Positions 31,738-39,962 are shown, counted from the first letter of the stretch. The stretch is DNA of 64,000 bases from Symbiodinium natans (GCA_905221605.1 CAJNDS010002634.1:376501-440500), one strand, 5' to 3'. Notes: generated from the letters alone by a model not told the origin. Program-made: numbers and translations.

Positions 31738-34700
31738 AACTGCGACACAACTAGCTGAAATGTTACAGGCAGAGTTTGAACTGCTATTGCATAGTGCTGG
31801 TGAACAGGAGGTGAAGCAGGACTCGGACGCCAAGAAAAGGGCCAGGTTAAACAAGGCCCAAAAGGGAACTGGTGACGAGACAGAGGAGGGTGACAAAGGC
31901 AAAGGGAAAGGAAAAAGGTACAGCGGAGATGGTGAACGTCCTTTCTGTTGGATATATGGGAAGACCGATGCAGGTTGCAAGTTCGGAGCCCGCTGTAAAT
32001 TCCGCCATGATAAAGACTCCCTTGAGCGAGGAAGATGTTTTGAGTGTGGGGCCGTTGGCCATCTGCAGCCGCAATGTCCATATAAGGATGGTGCAAGTTC
32101 CAATGTGGACTCAAACCCTGAGAGGAGTAGATCTAAAGGGAATTCTCCCAAAGGGGGAAAGGGCGGCAAAGGTGCGAAATGGGGAAATGCCAAAAAGGCA
32201 GAGGTAGCTGAAGGGGGAGATGAGACAGCTAATGCGGGATTGGATAAAGGTTCTGCAAGTCCCTCATCACCATCAACACCCAATCAAGTCCTTGCTGAAG
32301 CGTTGGAAGTGCTGAAATCTATGAAGCTGTCATCAGCGCAGTCAGCATCAAGCGGGGATCCCAGTGTTCGAATGTTATGTGGATCTGGATTGTTTCAGCA
32401 GGAAAGGAGAGTGGCGTTGGTGGATACGGCTGCTACGCATCTTGTGCGGACGCTTTTTCCATGGGAATGTTTACCCGACACTACTGTTATGGTGCAAAGC
32501 GCGCTTGGTGGTGTGGCAATGAGGATTACAGAGAAAGGGACGTTGATTAGGGAAGACAATGGGCCCCTGATTATCCCTCTCTGGTTGATTTTGGAGTTTG
32601 GGGCGAACCTCACGGTGATCAATGGGATGTGTCACGTGGGTGCAAAATCTTCGCTGGACCAGCTCTTGTGGTTTGAACATGGCTGTTTGGTTATGGATTA
32701 CAAAACAGCTGAAAAAATGGTGCTGCATGCTGAAAGGCAGCGTGTATCTTGGTCCCATTCTCAATGGAGGAATGGAAGGGCGGACTGTGGAGTCGGTTCG
32801 TCGGATGCCACGTTGTTGCCGAAGCAGGGAGAAGGCCGAGGAGTATGCGTTCTACATGTGGCCAGGGTTTCTGACACCAATGAGTGTTCGGGAATGGGCA
32901 TGTTGGACTCGGGAGCATCACATCCTCTCAGATCACTTCGTCCTGGAGAACAGCTTCCGCAGCAAAAGGTGTTGGTGTCTTTAGCTGTTGGATCTCGGGA
33001 GATGTGTATTACCCCAGGTGGGACCCTGGTAACTCCTGAAATGGTAGATCCACTAGTGCCAATTGGCAAAGCGAGCGCCTTGGTTGGTCTCAGAGTTCAG
33101 TGGCGTGGTGGCAAGTGCACAGCCTCACATCCTGTTCTGGGGGAACTTCGCGTTCGTGATCTGAATGGGTGCCCTTGTTTGGAAAAGGAGGTGGCGCTTC
33201 AGATCATTGATGAAATGGATTGGTGCTCACCAAAGCAAGCTTTGAAGGTGGCACGTATGGTTCAAGGGTGTCCGAATACGGACAACGAGGTGGCTGTAAA
33301 AACGTCGTTGCAAAGCGCAGCGCGGACAGCGTCAGCGAATGAGGAGGAGTTCGTCCAGGCATGCTGGAGATTTCTTCGGTGGTATTATGGGGATATACCA
33401 GAAAATATGCTGATGGAGCTGTTGCCACGTGGAGATATTGCGGCGTTGCCTTTCAACCGTCATAAAAGGAGACGGCTGGCACGAGCAAAAAGGGTGGTGG
33501 TACACCTATTTTCAGGAAAACAAAAATGGCATTTTCCCAGTCGGGATGTGGAGGTACTGGAGCTGGATTTGACAAAAGGCGGTGACCTACATAATTCGAG
33601 CGTCTGGAAGTATCTTCTGCATCTGGCGGCTGAAGGAAAGGTGGTTGCTGTGGTGGGAGGACCTCCATGCAGGACAGTGTCAAGGTTGAGAGGTGAAGAC
33701 GGTGGTCCACCTGTATTACGCCGACGCTGTGGGCCTGAACGGTTGGGGTTAAAAAGTCTTCCTTGGCCACATCAAGAATTAGCTCAAAAGGATGGTGTTT
33801 TACTTCTGAAGATGCTTTTCCTATATGACGTGGCGGTGCATTCAAGGTGTGGAACTGCTGAAGTCATCAATGGAAGTTCTGTCTTCTTTGGCATGGAAAG
33901 CCCTGGGGACCCTGAACTCATAGGGAAAGATTTCTCTCAGAACGGCAAAACGGTCTTGAGTGCTGAGGATCTGGTGGATGGTTCTCAGGAAGGGCTCTCA
34001 AGTCCTACCTTCTGGAGTTGGCCAGAGGTGAAAAGCTTTTGTGAGCGTTATGGAATGTACGCTGCACACTTTGATCAAGGAGCGTTGGGACATGCTCTGG
34101 TGAAACCTACGACTTTCCTGGTGTCTGATATGGAACTATGGGAATCGTTGGAGCAAGTTCGCGTGGTTGTTCCGTGGTCAGCAACATTCGCTTCTACCCT
34201 GGAAGAGCGTATTGGACAATCCTCCATATGGGCGCGATGGGCGTTTGGATTGGTGGAAAGAATACGTCACAGGTTGGCACAATGGTTGCAGGAGAGCGAT
34301 GCTGAACGGGAAACTGCGGTGTCAAAAAAGGAAGAACGAGAGGGAACGTTACGGAGGTTAACAGCTGAGGAGCGAGCTTTCCGTGACCATTGCCTTAGGG
34401 GTCATATCCCTTTCAGACGTGATTGTCAAATCTGTGTGTCTGCCGCTGGAAAAGAGCGTCGCCATTTGAGGCGAAAGCATGGGGATGCTTACACTTTATC
34501 GTTGGACTTAGCGGGTCCATACAAGTGTTCAAAGGATGCTCACCAGCAGAAGCCACGACACGCTGTTATTGGTGTGTATCAATTTCCAATGTTGGATCCC
34601 AATGTGGGTCGCCCTCCAGAAAAGGAGGAAGATGCGGATGAGGTGGAAGATCAGGTGGTAGATGATGGTGCTGGTGTTGGAGAATGGTTAGGCGATGCAG

Positions 34701-36103
34701 TCGCTAACTTCGAGGAGGAAGACTCTGCACCGGTGGAACCTGCGCCAGTTCTGGAGGCAGAGGTGTTGAAAATCCAAGCTTCTGAAAAATCCTGGAAGGA
34801 ACTGAAGGACCACTTGACCCAACCTGTCCGTATGATCAACTTCGTTATGGTGGAGCCGATTGTGGATAAACAGCAAACAACTGTTTTGTCGGCAGTTCAA
34901 AGAATGATGGTGCGCTTGCAGAGACATGGGTATCCGGTGTTGAGAATCCACTCAGATCGAGCGGGGGAGTTTGTCAATGCACGCTTCCGGTCCTTTTGTG
35001 AAACTCGTCTGATATATAGGACCACTGGTGATCCTGGAGTCCCGCAAACAAATGGGCGCGCTGAAGCATGTGTGGGTTTATTCAAACGTGGTGTCAGGTC
35101 GCTCTTAAAGGAGGCGCGACTCGGGCCGGCGTACTGGGCACTGGCTGCTCGCCATTGGTCAATGTTACGGTGGCAGAAAGCTGAAAGGGAGTTGGGGTTA
35201 AATCCTAAGGCATTGCTTCCCTTTGGTGCTCAGATTCAAGTCAAACGTCGTCCGTGGGAGTTGCTGGGTCCGGATGGAACAAAGAAAGGTCGGCAATGGG
35301 TCGATCGTACGCAGCCTGCACTTCTTTTGGGTCCATGCGATGACCTACCTGGTGGTTATTGGGTGGAAGCTCAAGGGACTGCAAAAGATCCGGATGAACT
35401 GGTGTTATTTCCCTGCACTACGATTTTTTCCAATATAAAGGAACCGCCTGAATTGGAGCTGGAAGGGGTGGTAGAAGAACAGGAGCCTTCTCCTCCAGAG
35501 CATCGTCTCAAGGGGAAAAAACCGGCGCTTCGGTTCGCTGATGAGGAAGGTCCTCCTTTACCTCCACCTCGCGATCCTCCAGCTCGCCATCGGTTGATGG
35601 AGAAAAGCCCGGCCTCTTCACTGCGTGGTCATGTGGGCTCCTTGCGCTTGCTTCGCAAGCGGGGGGAGAGTCCGCCCCTAGAAATTTTCGAGGATGACAT
35701 GCAGGGTTTGGGGGAGCTGGAAGAAAATGCAGATGTTGAGGACAATGTTCCTGGTGATGAGTATTGGCCGACTTGCTGTTCTCCTCATAAAAATGCTTTT
35801 TTGGTCTGCAAAAGTGAGACTGCTGAGGATGGAACACAGTTGGAAAAGGAAGAGCAAAAAGCCAAGTCAATGTATGAAAGGTCTATGTATGATTACGTGG
35901 ACTGTGAGGAGCTTTTGGAAGGGATTGTATACCCAAAGAGGGTGAATCGAAGAGGTGGTATCAACAATTGGTGTACAAGTACGCGAGCTCTGGTGTTGGG
36001 CCACTATACTCATGGCGGAGTGTGTGGTATCACAAAAGAGACTCATCGAAGACCATGGCTATGTCGTTATTTGGCATCATTCGTGAGGCACCACAATCCT
36101 TAA
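31637..36103 (+). CDS. Pol part 1: zinc fingers, protease, methyltransferase-like domain, integrase, start of dioxygenase-like domain
   Basis: The frame has 1488 codons. A CCCH finger (Cys104, C-x9-C-x5-C-x3-H) is followed by a CCHC knuckle (CFECGAVGHLQPQC, from Cys134). Two aspartic-protease-like motifs follow, VDTAAT (Asp263) and LDSGAS (Asp424). Residues about 618-830 resemble a C5-methyltransferase: VVHLFSG (motif I), LELDL (motif II), VVGGPPCRTVS (motif IV, Cys678) and FFGMESPGDP (motif VI-like, Glu754). The integrase has a compact His/Cys finger (HCLRGHIPFRRDCQIC, from His918) and a D-D-x35-E triad: Asp957, Asp1107 and Glu1143. An acidic insert of about 90 residues lies between the two Asp. 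A proline-rich region follows. The last 60 residues start another domain (YTHGGVCGITKETHRRP), cut by TAA at 36101. The same frame continues after that stop. Confidence 0.85.
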   Translation: MLYHPRCWQKHPTVHFRVASFREKLGVDYSPTSETATQLAEMLQAEFELLLHSAGEQEVKQDSDAKKRARLNKAQKGTGDETEEGDKGKGKGKRYSGDGERPFCWIYGKTDAGCKFGARCKFRHDKDSLERGRCFECGAVGHLQPQCPYKDGASSNVDSNPERSRSKGNSPKGGKGGKGAKWGNAKKAEVAEGGDETANAGLDKGSASPSSPSTPNQVLAEALEVLKSMKLSSAQSASSGDPSVRMLCGSGLFQQERRVALVDTAATHLVRTLFPWECLPDTTVMVQSALGGVAMRITEKGTLIREDNGPLIIPLWLILEFGANLTVINGMCHVGAKSSLDQLLWFEHGCLVMDYKTAEKMVLHAERQRVSWSHSQWRNGRADCGVGSSDATLLPKQGEGRGVCVLHVARVSDTNECSGMGMLDSGASHPLRSLRPGEQLPQQKVLVSLAVGSREMCITPGGTLVTPEMVDPLVPIGKASALVGLRVQWRGGKCTASHPVLGELRVRDLNGCPCLEKEVALQIIDEMDWCSPKQALKVARMVQGCPNTDNEVAVKTSLQSAARTASANEEEFVQACWRFLRWYYGDIPENMLMELLPRGDIAALPFNRHKRRRLARAKRVVVHLFSGKQKWHFPSRDVEVLELDLTKGGDLHNSSVWKYLLHLAAEGKVVAVVGGPPCRTVSRLRGEDGGPPVLRRRCGPERLGLKSLPWPHQELAQKDGVLLLKMLFLYDVAVHSRCGTAEVINGSSVFFGMESPGDPELIGKDFSQNGKTVLSAEDLVDGSQEGLSSPTFWSWPEVKSFCERYGMYAAHFDQGALGHALVKPTTFLVSDMELWESLEQVRVVVPWSATFASTLEERIGQSSIWARWAFGLVERIRHRLAQWLQESDAERETAVSKKEEREGTLRRLTAEERAFRDHCLRGHIPFRRDCQICVSAAGKERRHLRRKHGDAYTLSLDLAGPYKCSKDAHQQKPRHAVIGVYQFPMLDPNVGRPPEKEEDADEVEDQVVDDGAGVGEWLGDAVANFEEEDSAPVEPAPVLEAEVLKIQASEKSWKELKDHLTQPVRMINFVMVEPIVDKQQTTVLSAVQRMMVRLQRHGYPVLRIHSDRAGEFVNARFRSFCETRLIYRTTGDPGVPQTNGRAEACVGLFKRGVRSLLKEARLGPAYWALAARHWSMLRWQKAERELGLNPKALLPFGAQIQVKRRPWELLGPDGTKKGRQWVDRTQPALLLGPCDDLPGGYWVEAQGTAKDPDELVLFPCTTIFSNIKEPPELELEGVVEEQEPSPPEHRLKGKKPALRFADEEGPPLPPPRDPPARHRLMEKSPASSLRGHVGSLRLLRKRGESPPLEIFEDDMQGLGELEENADVEDNVPGDEYWPTCCSPHKNAFLVCKSETAEDGTQLEKEEQKAKSMYERSMYDYVDCEELLEGIVYPKRVNRRGGINNWCTSTRALVLGHYTHGGVCGITKETHRRPWLCRYLASFVRHHNP
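33482..34120 (+). other. C5-cytosine-methyltransferase-like domain within pol
   Basis: In the known C5 family the order is a FxG loop that binds S-adenosylmethionine, an acidic residue after strand 2, GGPPCQ with the catalytic Cys, and then a Glu motif (ENV). Here VVHLFSG, LELDL, VVGGPPCRTVS and MESPGDP appear in that order and roughly at family spacing. Gln of PCQ is Arg, ENV is ESP, and no QxRxR motif or recognition domain is obvious. The domain therefore may be a short, diverged or inactive enzyme. It lies between protease and integrase. Confidence 0.6.
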
Positions 36104-36430
36104 GCCAAATTTTCTGCTCTTCAGATCTCGTGCAATGCTCCGGTGTCATTGCATAGGGATAGTCACAATGAAAAACATTGCTGCAATTATGTGTGTGGCT
36201 TTGGTGACTATAAAGATGGTCAGCTGTGGGTTGAGGACGAAAAGGTTTTAGAGGAAGGAGCTGAAGTGGTGGAGCAATCTTATGGGAAGAAAGTCCTACC
36301 TGGAAAATTGGTCGATATCCACTGGAACTTCATGTCGTTCTTTCCGAGAAAACTGCATGGTCCTATGCCTTGGAAAGGGAACAGGGTATCCTTGACAGGG
36401 TACACACCTGTTTTTATGGAGCGTTTGAGC
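35970..36430 (+). other. 2OG-Fe(II) dioxygenase-like (TET/JBP-like pattern) domain within pol
   Basis: The domain reads across the TAA at 36101 in one frame. Its start is LGHYTHGGVCGITKETHRRP, followed by ALQISCNAPVSLHRDSHN, GGF-like and GQLWVED strands, and RKLHGPMPWKGNRVSLTGYT. The metal triad would be His and Asp of HRD and the His of LHGP, 66 residues after the Asp. The Arg nine residues after that His would bind 2-oxoglutarate. This H-x-D...H...R pattern is that of 2OG-Fe(II) oxygenases, and the H-x-D-x-x-N and HGxxPWxGxR forms recall TET/JBP enzymes that oxidise thymine or methylcytosine in DNA. The assignment rests on motifs only. Confidence 0.55.
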
Positions 36431-37090
36431 TACAAGGATAGGTGCTATCTTCTCCAATGCAAGTTTCCTCTTCCGGAACCACAAGCTGAAGAAGGTGAAA
36501 AAAGGAAATGGTTAAAAATGACGTTGAAAGAGACCTCGCTGGACGACCTTGCAGAGGAAGTCGACTACGCTGTGTTCGAAGCGCATCAATGGGCTCTAGA
36601 GGAGCATTTGAGTATTCGACGCCTAATTGCTGAACAGGAATGTTGCGTTTTGGACGAGTTCCATGGATCGGCCAATGAGTCGAATGGAGAAAAAGGATCA
36701 GAGACTAGAGAATGGCTGGTTAAAGCAAAAAGGGCTGAGGAACAGCTCTCGAAGTTTTTGGTCAAAGCAGCTCAAGTTCAGCAAATGGTACAAGAAAATA
36801 CCGCGCTTGAGGCAGCAGAGGAGGTTGAGTTTCTGCAGACAAAAACAATCCCTACACAAGAAGCCATGCAAGAGCTGGAAAAGTGGAGGGAATCATTGTC
36901 GGACGAGGTGACGTCTTTGGTGGAAGAGTTGGAGGTGGTGGAACCAACAACTCAAGAAAAGCTGGACAAATTGGCGCAAGAGCCTAATGCACCGGTGATT
37001 GAGTACGTTCCCAGTCTGGTGGTGTTTACCCGGAAGCAAGGGACAGGGAGGCGACGTGCCCGTATCTGTGCATGTGGAAACTTCATTTAA
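36104..37090 (+). CDS. Pol part 2: rest of dioxygenase-like domain, linker and start of reverse transcriptase
   Basis: This is the same frame as part 1, open again directly after the TAA at 36101-36103. It has no ATG near its start, so by itself it is not a gene. After the HRD...LHGP...R domain comes a charged helical linker (residues about 120-280, rich in Glu, Lys and Gln). The frame ends with VPSLVVFTRKQGTGRRRARI and CACGNF, the usual first block of copia reverse transcriptase. TAA at 37088-37090 stops it, and the next part continues one frame back. Confidence 0.75.
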   Translation, partial: AKFSALQISCNAPVSLHRDSHNEKHCCNYVCGFGDYKDGQLWVEDEKVLEEGAEVVEQSYGKKVLPGKLVDIHWNFMSFFPRKLHGPMPWKGNRVSLTGYTPVFMERLSYKDRCYLLQCKFPLPEPQAEEGEKRKWLKMTLKETSLDDLAEEVDYAVFEAHQWALEEHLSIRRLIAEQECCVLDEFHGSANESNGEKGSETREWLVKAKRAEEQLSKFLVKAAQVQQMVQENTALEAAEEVEFLQTKTIPTQEAMQELEKWRESLSDEVTSLVEELEVVEPTTQEKLDKLAQEPNAPVIEYVPSLVVFTRKQGTGRRRARICACGNFI

Positions 37091-39063
37091 TTTCGTCAAC
37101 GGCAGCTACAGAATATGAAGGGCCGAGGTCACTCAGTCGTCACTCGCTGTACGCTCCAGGTTTAGATTCAACTACATTCAGGTGTCAAGTGAGGCACGCA
37201 GCATATATGGTGTGGATCATCGCTGGCTTAGACATTTCCAAAGCTTTTCTGACGGCGCCGATGAATAGGGCGCAAAGAGAAGGGCGTTTGGTGGTGGTGC
37301 AGCCCCCAAGGGCGGCGGTGAAATTGGGTCTTTGCACAAAAGAGGAGCGGTGGATTGTGAGGAAGGCCTTGTATGGTTTGGCCGAAAGTCCTGCAGCATG
37401 GGTGGAGTGGCGAGACCAACGTCTTCAAGGGATGTCTTGGGTGTCAAAGGATGGACAAGCAATGAGCTTTCAGAGGTCCAATGCAGACCCAAGTCTGTTC
37501 CTTATTATGGCGCAAGAGAAGCTGGAAGGTACAAGCAAGTTGGTAGGGACAATGGGTCTTTACGTGGATGATTTTTTGATGGCTGGGACTATGACAGTGC
37601 TCCGGGAGGCCTTGGAACAGATTAGGAAGGAGTGGAAAACTTCTGAACCCGAGTTCTGTGGTCCAGGCTGTGGTGATGGATTCCTGAAGTTTTTGGGTGT
37701 CCAAATCTGGTATCGAAATGGCAGCTTCTTTCTCAACCAGGAGGACTTTGTGAGAGATTTGCTGAACCGACGAGGGTATCAGATCGATGAAACTGGAAAA
37801 GGGAGTAACCTGCCAATGGTGAAAGAAACTCCAGGTGAAGAAGAGGAGGTGGATATTCCTTCCTTGCGAGCGGCTCAAGGTGCCGTAGGGGAGTTCCTCT
37901 GGGTGGCAATCAAAACTCGACCTGATTTGGCGTTCTGCACGAGCCAGTTGTCTTTGTGGACATCCCGAAGGCCGCGATTTGTGGTTAAAAAGGCTGAGGA
38001 GGTTTTCCGATACCTTGCTGCAACTCCAACGTTAGGCTTGACGTTCGGAGCAATCGCAACATGCGAAAAAGAAAGAAATGAGGTGTTGAGTTATGGACGA
38101 GGCGTTAAGGTGGTGGAGTCCTACGCGGATGCCAGCTTTGCAGCAGGTGAAAACGAAAAGAGCCACTCAGGAGCGGTGGTGGTGTGGGGTGACTGTCCAG
38201 TGATGTGGGCAACACAAAGACAATCAACGGTGGCTTTAAGTACAGCTGAAGCTGAATTACATGCGTCCATAGAGGGAGCAACGATGATTCAGTCGTGCAC
38301 CCCTATAATTGCCGCTTTGGTTGGAACAGGTGAAGAATCGCTGCAAAAAGTGCTGTATACAGATTCGGTCTCAACGTGCTCGATCATTCAATATCCTGCT
38401 GGAAGCTGGAGGACAAGACACCTGAGAATTCGAGCAGCCGGTGTCAGGTCTCTGGTGGACCGTGGTTACATGGTGATAGCGCATCTTCGCGGTGAGTATA
38501 TGATCGCTGACCTGTTGACTAAGTTGATGAGTGGACAGGTGTATGCAAAGCAAAAGGCACTTTGGGGTCTCCGACTGTTGGTACAAGGGACTGACTTGAA
38601 AAAGGCCTCGCTTGCAATGGCCGTCATGATGGTGGCTGCATCTCTGCAAGGGATGGCAATTGGTGGCGAAGAAGTGTCCACGGCTGGATTCTTTTGCTCA
38701 GAAGAAGGGGTGTGCAAGGTCGCCAACACGTCTACGGTGATGGTTCTGGCTCAAGGTATTGAAATGGTTGTCAACAATTCAGACCTTGTTGCATATTTGG
38801 TGGCAGCAATTATACTCTGGGAACTGGCATGGTGCCTCTTTCGACGGCTGTATAAATGGCTGTGGATAAAGAAAGCGGTGGTTATTCCTGCGAGTGCCAC
38901 TTTGTATACAACAGTGGGTGGGAACTGTATGCACGCAAGCAGTGACTGTGATGTTCTGCGATATTCACAACTCAGGGCTAAAACGCTTTGTAAGCATTGC
39001 CTCAAGGATGGCTGGGTGGTGAATGCTGAGTTCCTTGGTGAGGAACGGGCCGCTGGAACGTGA
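37072..39063 (+). CDS. Pol part 3: reverse transcriptase, RNase H, hydrophobic and Cys/His tail
   Basis: Reverse transcriptase motifs are GLDISKAFLTAPM (first catalytic Asp), WIVRKALYGLAESPAAW and LYVDDFLMAG (YVDD, at 37558-37587). TRPDLAFCTSQL follows. RNase H has ESYADASF, LSTAEAELHAS and LYTDSVSTC, giving the Asp, Glu, Asp set, and then YMIADLLTKLMSG. Beyond the usual end there are about 170 more residues. They include two hydrophobic stretches (SLAMAVMMVAASLQGMAIG; LVAYLVAAIILWELAWCLF) and a Cys/His motif (NCMHASSDC ... LCKHC). The frame joins part 2 by a -1 shift near 37085. It makes the cDNA and degrades its RNA template. The tail has no known role in copia. Confidence 0.85.
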   Translation: MWKLHLISSTAATEYEGPRSLSRHSLYAPGLDSTTFRCQVRHAAYMVWIIAGLDISKAFLTAPMNRAQREGRLVVVQPPRAAVKLGLCTKEERWIVRKALYGLAESPAAWVEWRDQRLQGMSWVSKDGQAMSFQRSNADPSLFLIMAQEKLEGTSKLVGTMGLYVDDFLMAGTMTVLREALEQIRKEWKTSEPEFCGPGCGDGFLKFLGVQIWYRNGSFFLNQEDFVRDLLNRRGYQIDETGKGSNLPMVKETPGEEEEVDIPSLRAAQGAVGEFLWVAIKTRPDLAFCTSQLSLWTSRRPRFVVKKAEEVFRYLAATPTLGLTFGAIATCEKERNEVLSYGRGVKVVESYADASFAAGENEKSHSGAVVVWGDCPVMWATQRQSTVALSTAEAELHASIEGATMIQSCTPIIAALVGTGEESLQKVLYTDSVSTCSIIQYPAGSWRTRHLRIRAAGVRSLVDRGYMVIAHLRGEYMIADLLTKLMSGQVYAKQKALWGLRLLVQGTDLKKASLAMAVMMVAASLQGMAIGGEEVSTAGFFCSEEGVCKVANTSTVMVLAQGIEMVVNNSDLVAYLVAAIILWELAWCLFRRLYKWLWIKKAVVIPASATLYTTVGGNCMHASSDCDVLRYSQLRAKTLCKHCLKDGWVVNAEFLGEERAAGT

Positions 39064-39219
39064 ATTTTCCAAGTGCGAGGTGAAGAAATCCTCAATGGTA
39101 AAGGATTCAGCCAATGAGCTGAAGGTTCGTCCTGGATGACGTTAAACCATAATGTGCATTTCAAGCAGCTGGCTGCTGCCTAAATGGCGGTTTTTGGCCA
39201 AAGATCTGCACCTCCAATG

Positions 39220-39241
39220 TGTCCTAGGAAATCCTAGGACA
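39220..39241 (+). promoter_or_regulatory. Perfect hairpin next to the polypurine tract
   Basis: TGTCCTAGG, AAAT, then CCTAGGACA: nine-base arms and a four-base loop, running into the purine tract. It may help define the second-strand primer or an RNA end. Confidence 0.5.
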
Positions 39242-39248
39242 GGGGGAG
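39241..39248 (+). promoter_or_regulatory. Polypurine tract
   Basis: AGGGGGAG lies directly before the TG of the 3' LTR. This is the expected place and composition for the RNase H-resistant primer of second-strand cDNA synthesis. Confidence 0.8.
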
Positions 39249-39477
39249 TGCGGAGCTGCAATTGGTATTGTAGAAAGGAGTTGGTATTGGAAGTTGAAGG
39301 GTCAATGAACCCGGTAATCTTTGGCTCAAGCCATGACCAAAGCGGTCAAAGGTTTCGTAAAAAGTGTGCCCTTGGTTTGGGGTCTTGCTGTTCGGTTGTT
39401 GGTTGTTCCAGGGGTAATAAGGGCTTCTGTTGGGGTTGACTGTCTTGTTCCCTGTCCTCCTTCGGTTGCCCCCCGTA
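39249..39477 (+). repeat. 3' LTR
   Basis: It is identical to the 5' LTR over 229 bp and is followed by CCCTA of the target duplication and then by CCCTAAA repeats. Confidence 0.93.
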
Positions 39478-39530
39478 CCCTAAACCCTAAACCCTAAACC
39501 CTAAACCCTAAACCCTAAACCCTAAACCCT
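39478..39530. repeat. CCCTAAA array holding the copia insertion site
   Basis: Together with 29520-29544 this array forms the interrupted target. The direct repeat CCCTA on both sides shows that insertion was into the array itself. Confidence 0.9.
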
Positions 39531-39879
39531 GAAGTGCAGGGCGTCTGCGCTTTCGGAACCCCAAGCACTCCTGGAGCCGCCCCCAAAGACGGGAATCCGA
39601 CCTGCAGGGTTTAGGCTCTTTAGGGCTTGGGGTTTCGGGCTTAGGGCTTAGGGTTTAGGGTTATAGGGTTTAGGGTTTAGGGTTTAGGGAACTGTATCGG
39701 GCCTGCCGTGACCTGAGCCTGCACATAGCGATAAAGCGTCCCCCAAGCCCTGCGGCAAGCCCTGGATCCTCTAGCCTCGGTGAGTGAGTGTATCCGTCCA
39801 ACGGAAATTTTGGGTGGCAGTTTCCCCCATGCACCCCTTACAGCGTATGTATATTAATAAACCCTAAACCCTACACCCA

Positions 39880-39962
39880 ATATGGGGGTTTACGAAAATA
39901 GGGGACCCACAATATAGTTCCAACTTGTGGGATTCGCCTTACAATAAGAACCCCCAATATAT
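39880..39962. mobile_element. TTTACGAAAATAG-family element (shortened)
   Basis: ATGGGGGTTTACGAAAATAG matches the left end of the family. The right end AAGAACCCCCAATAT is shorter than in other copies. A TA microsatellite follows. Confidence 0.5.

Larger units (their letters stand above)
29545..39477 (+). mobile_element. Complete Ty1/copia LTR retrotransposon, 9,933 bp
   Basis: Two 229-bp LTRs (29545-29773 and 39249-39477) are identical by eye. The element is flanked by the 5-bp duplication CCCTA (29540-29544, 39478-39482) within a CCCTAAA array. In order come: primer-binding site, gag, and pol with zinc fingers, protease motif, methyltransferase-like domain, integrase, dioxygenase-like domain, reverse transcriptase, RNase H and a tail. 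A purine tract follows, then the 3' LTR. Integrase before reverse transcriptase places it in Ty1/copia. Coding is broken by a frame change at gag/pol, a TAA at 36101-36103 and a frame change near 37085. The LTRs are TG...TA, not TG...CA. Confidence 0.93.

Noticed and set aside
30260-35085. Antisense frames inside the copia element
   Set aside because: Shorter than the sense frames, mutually overlapping and without motifs. They are shadows of gag and pol.
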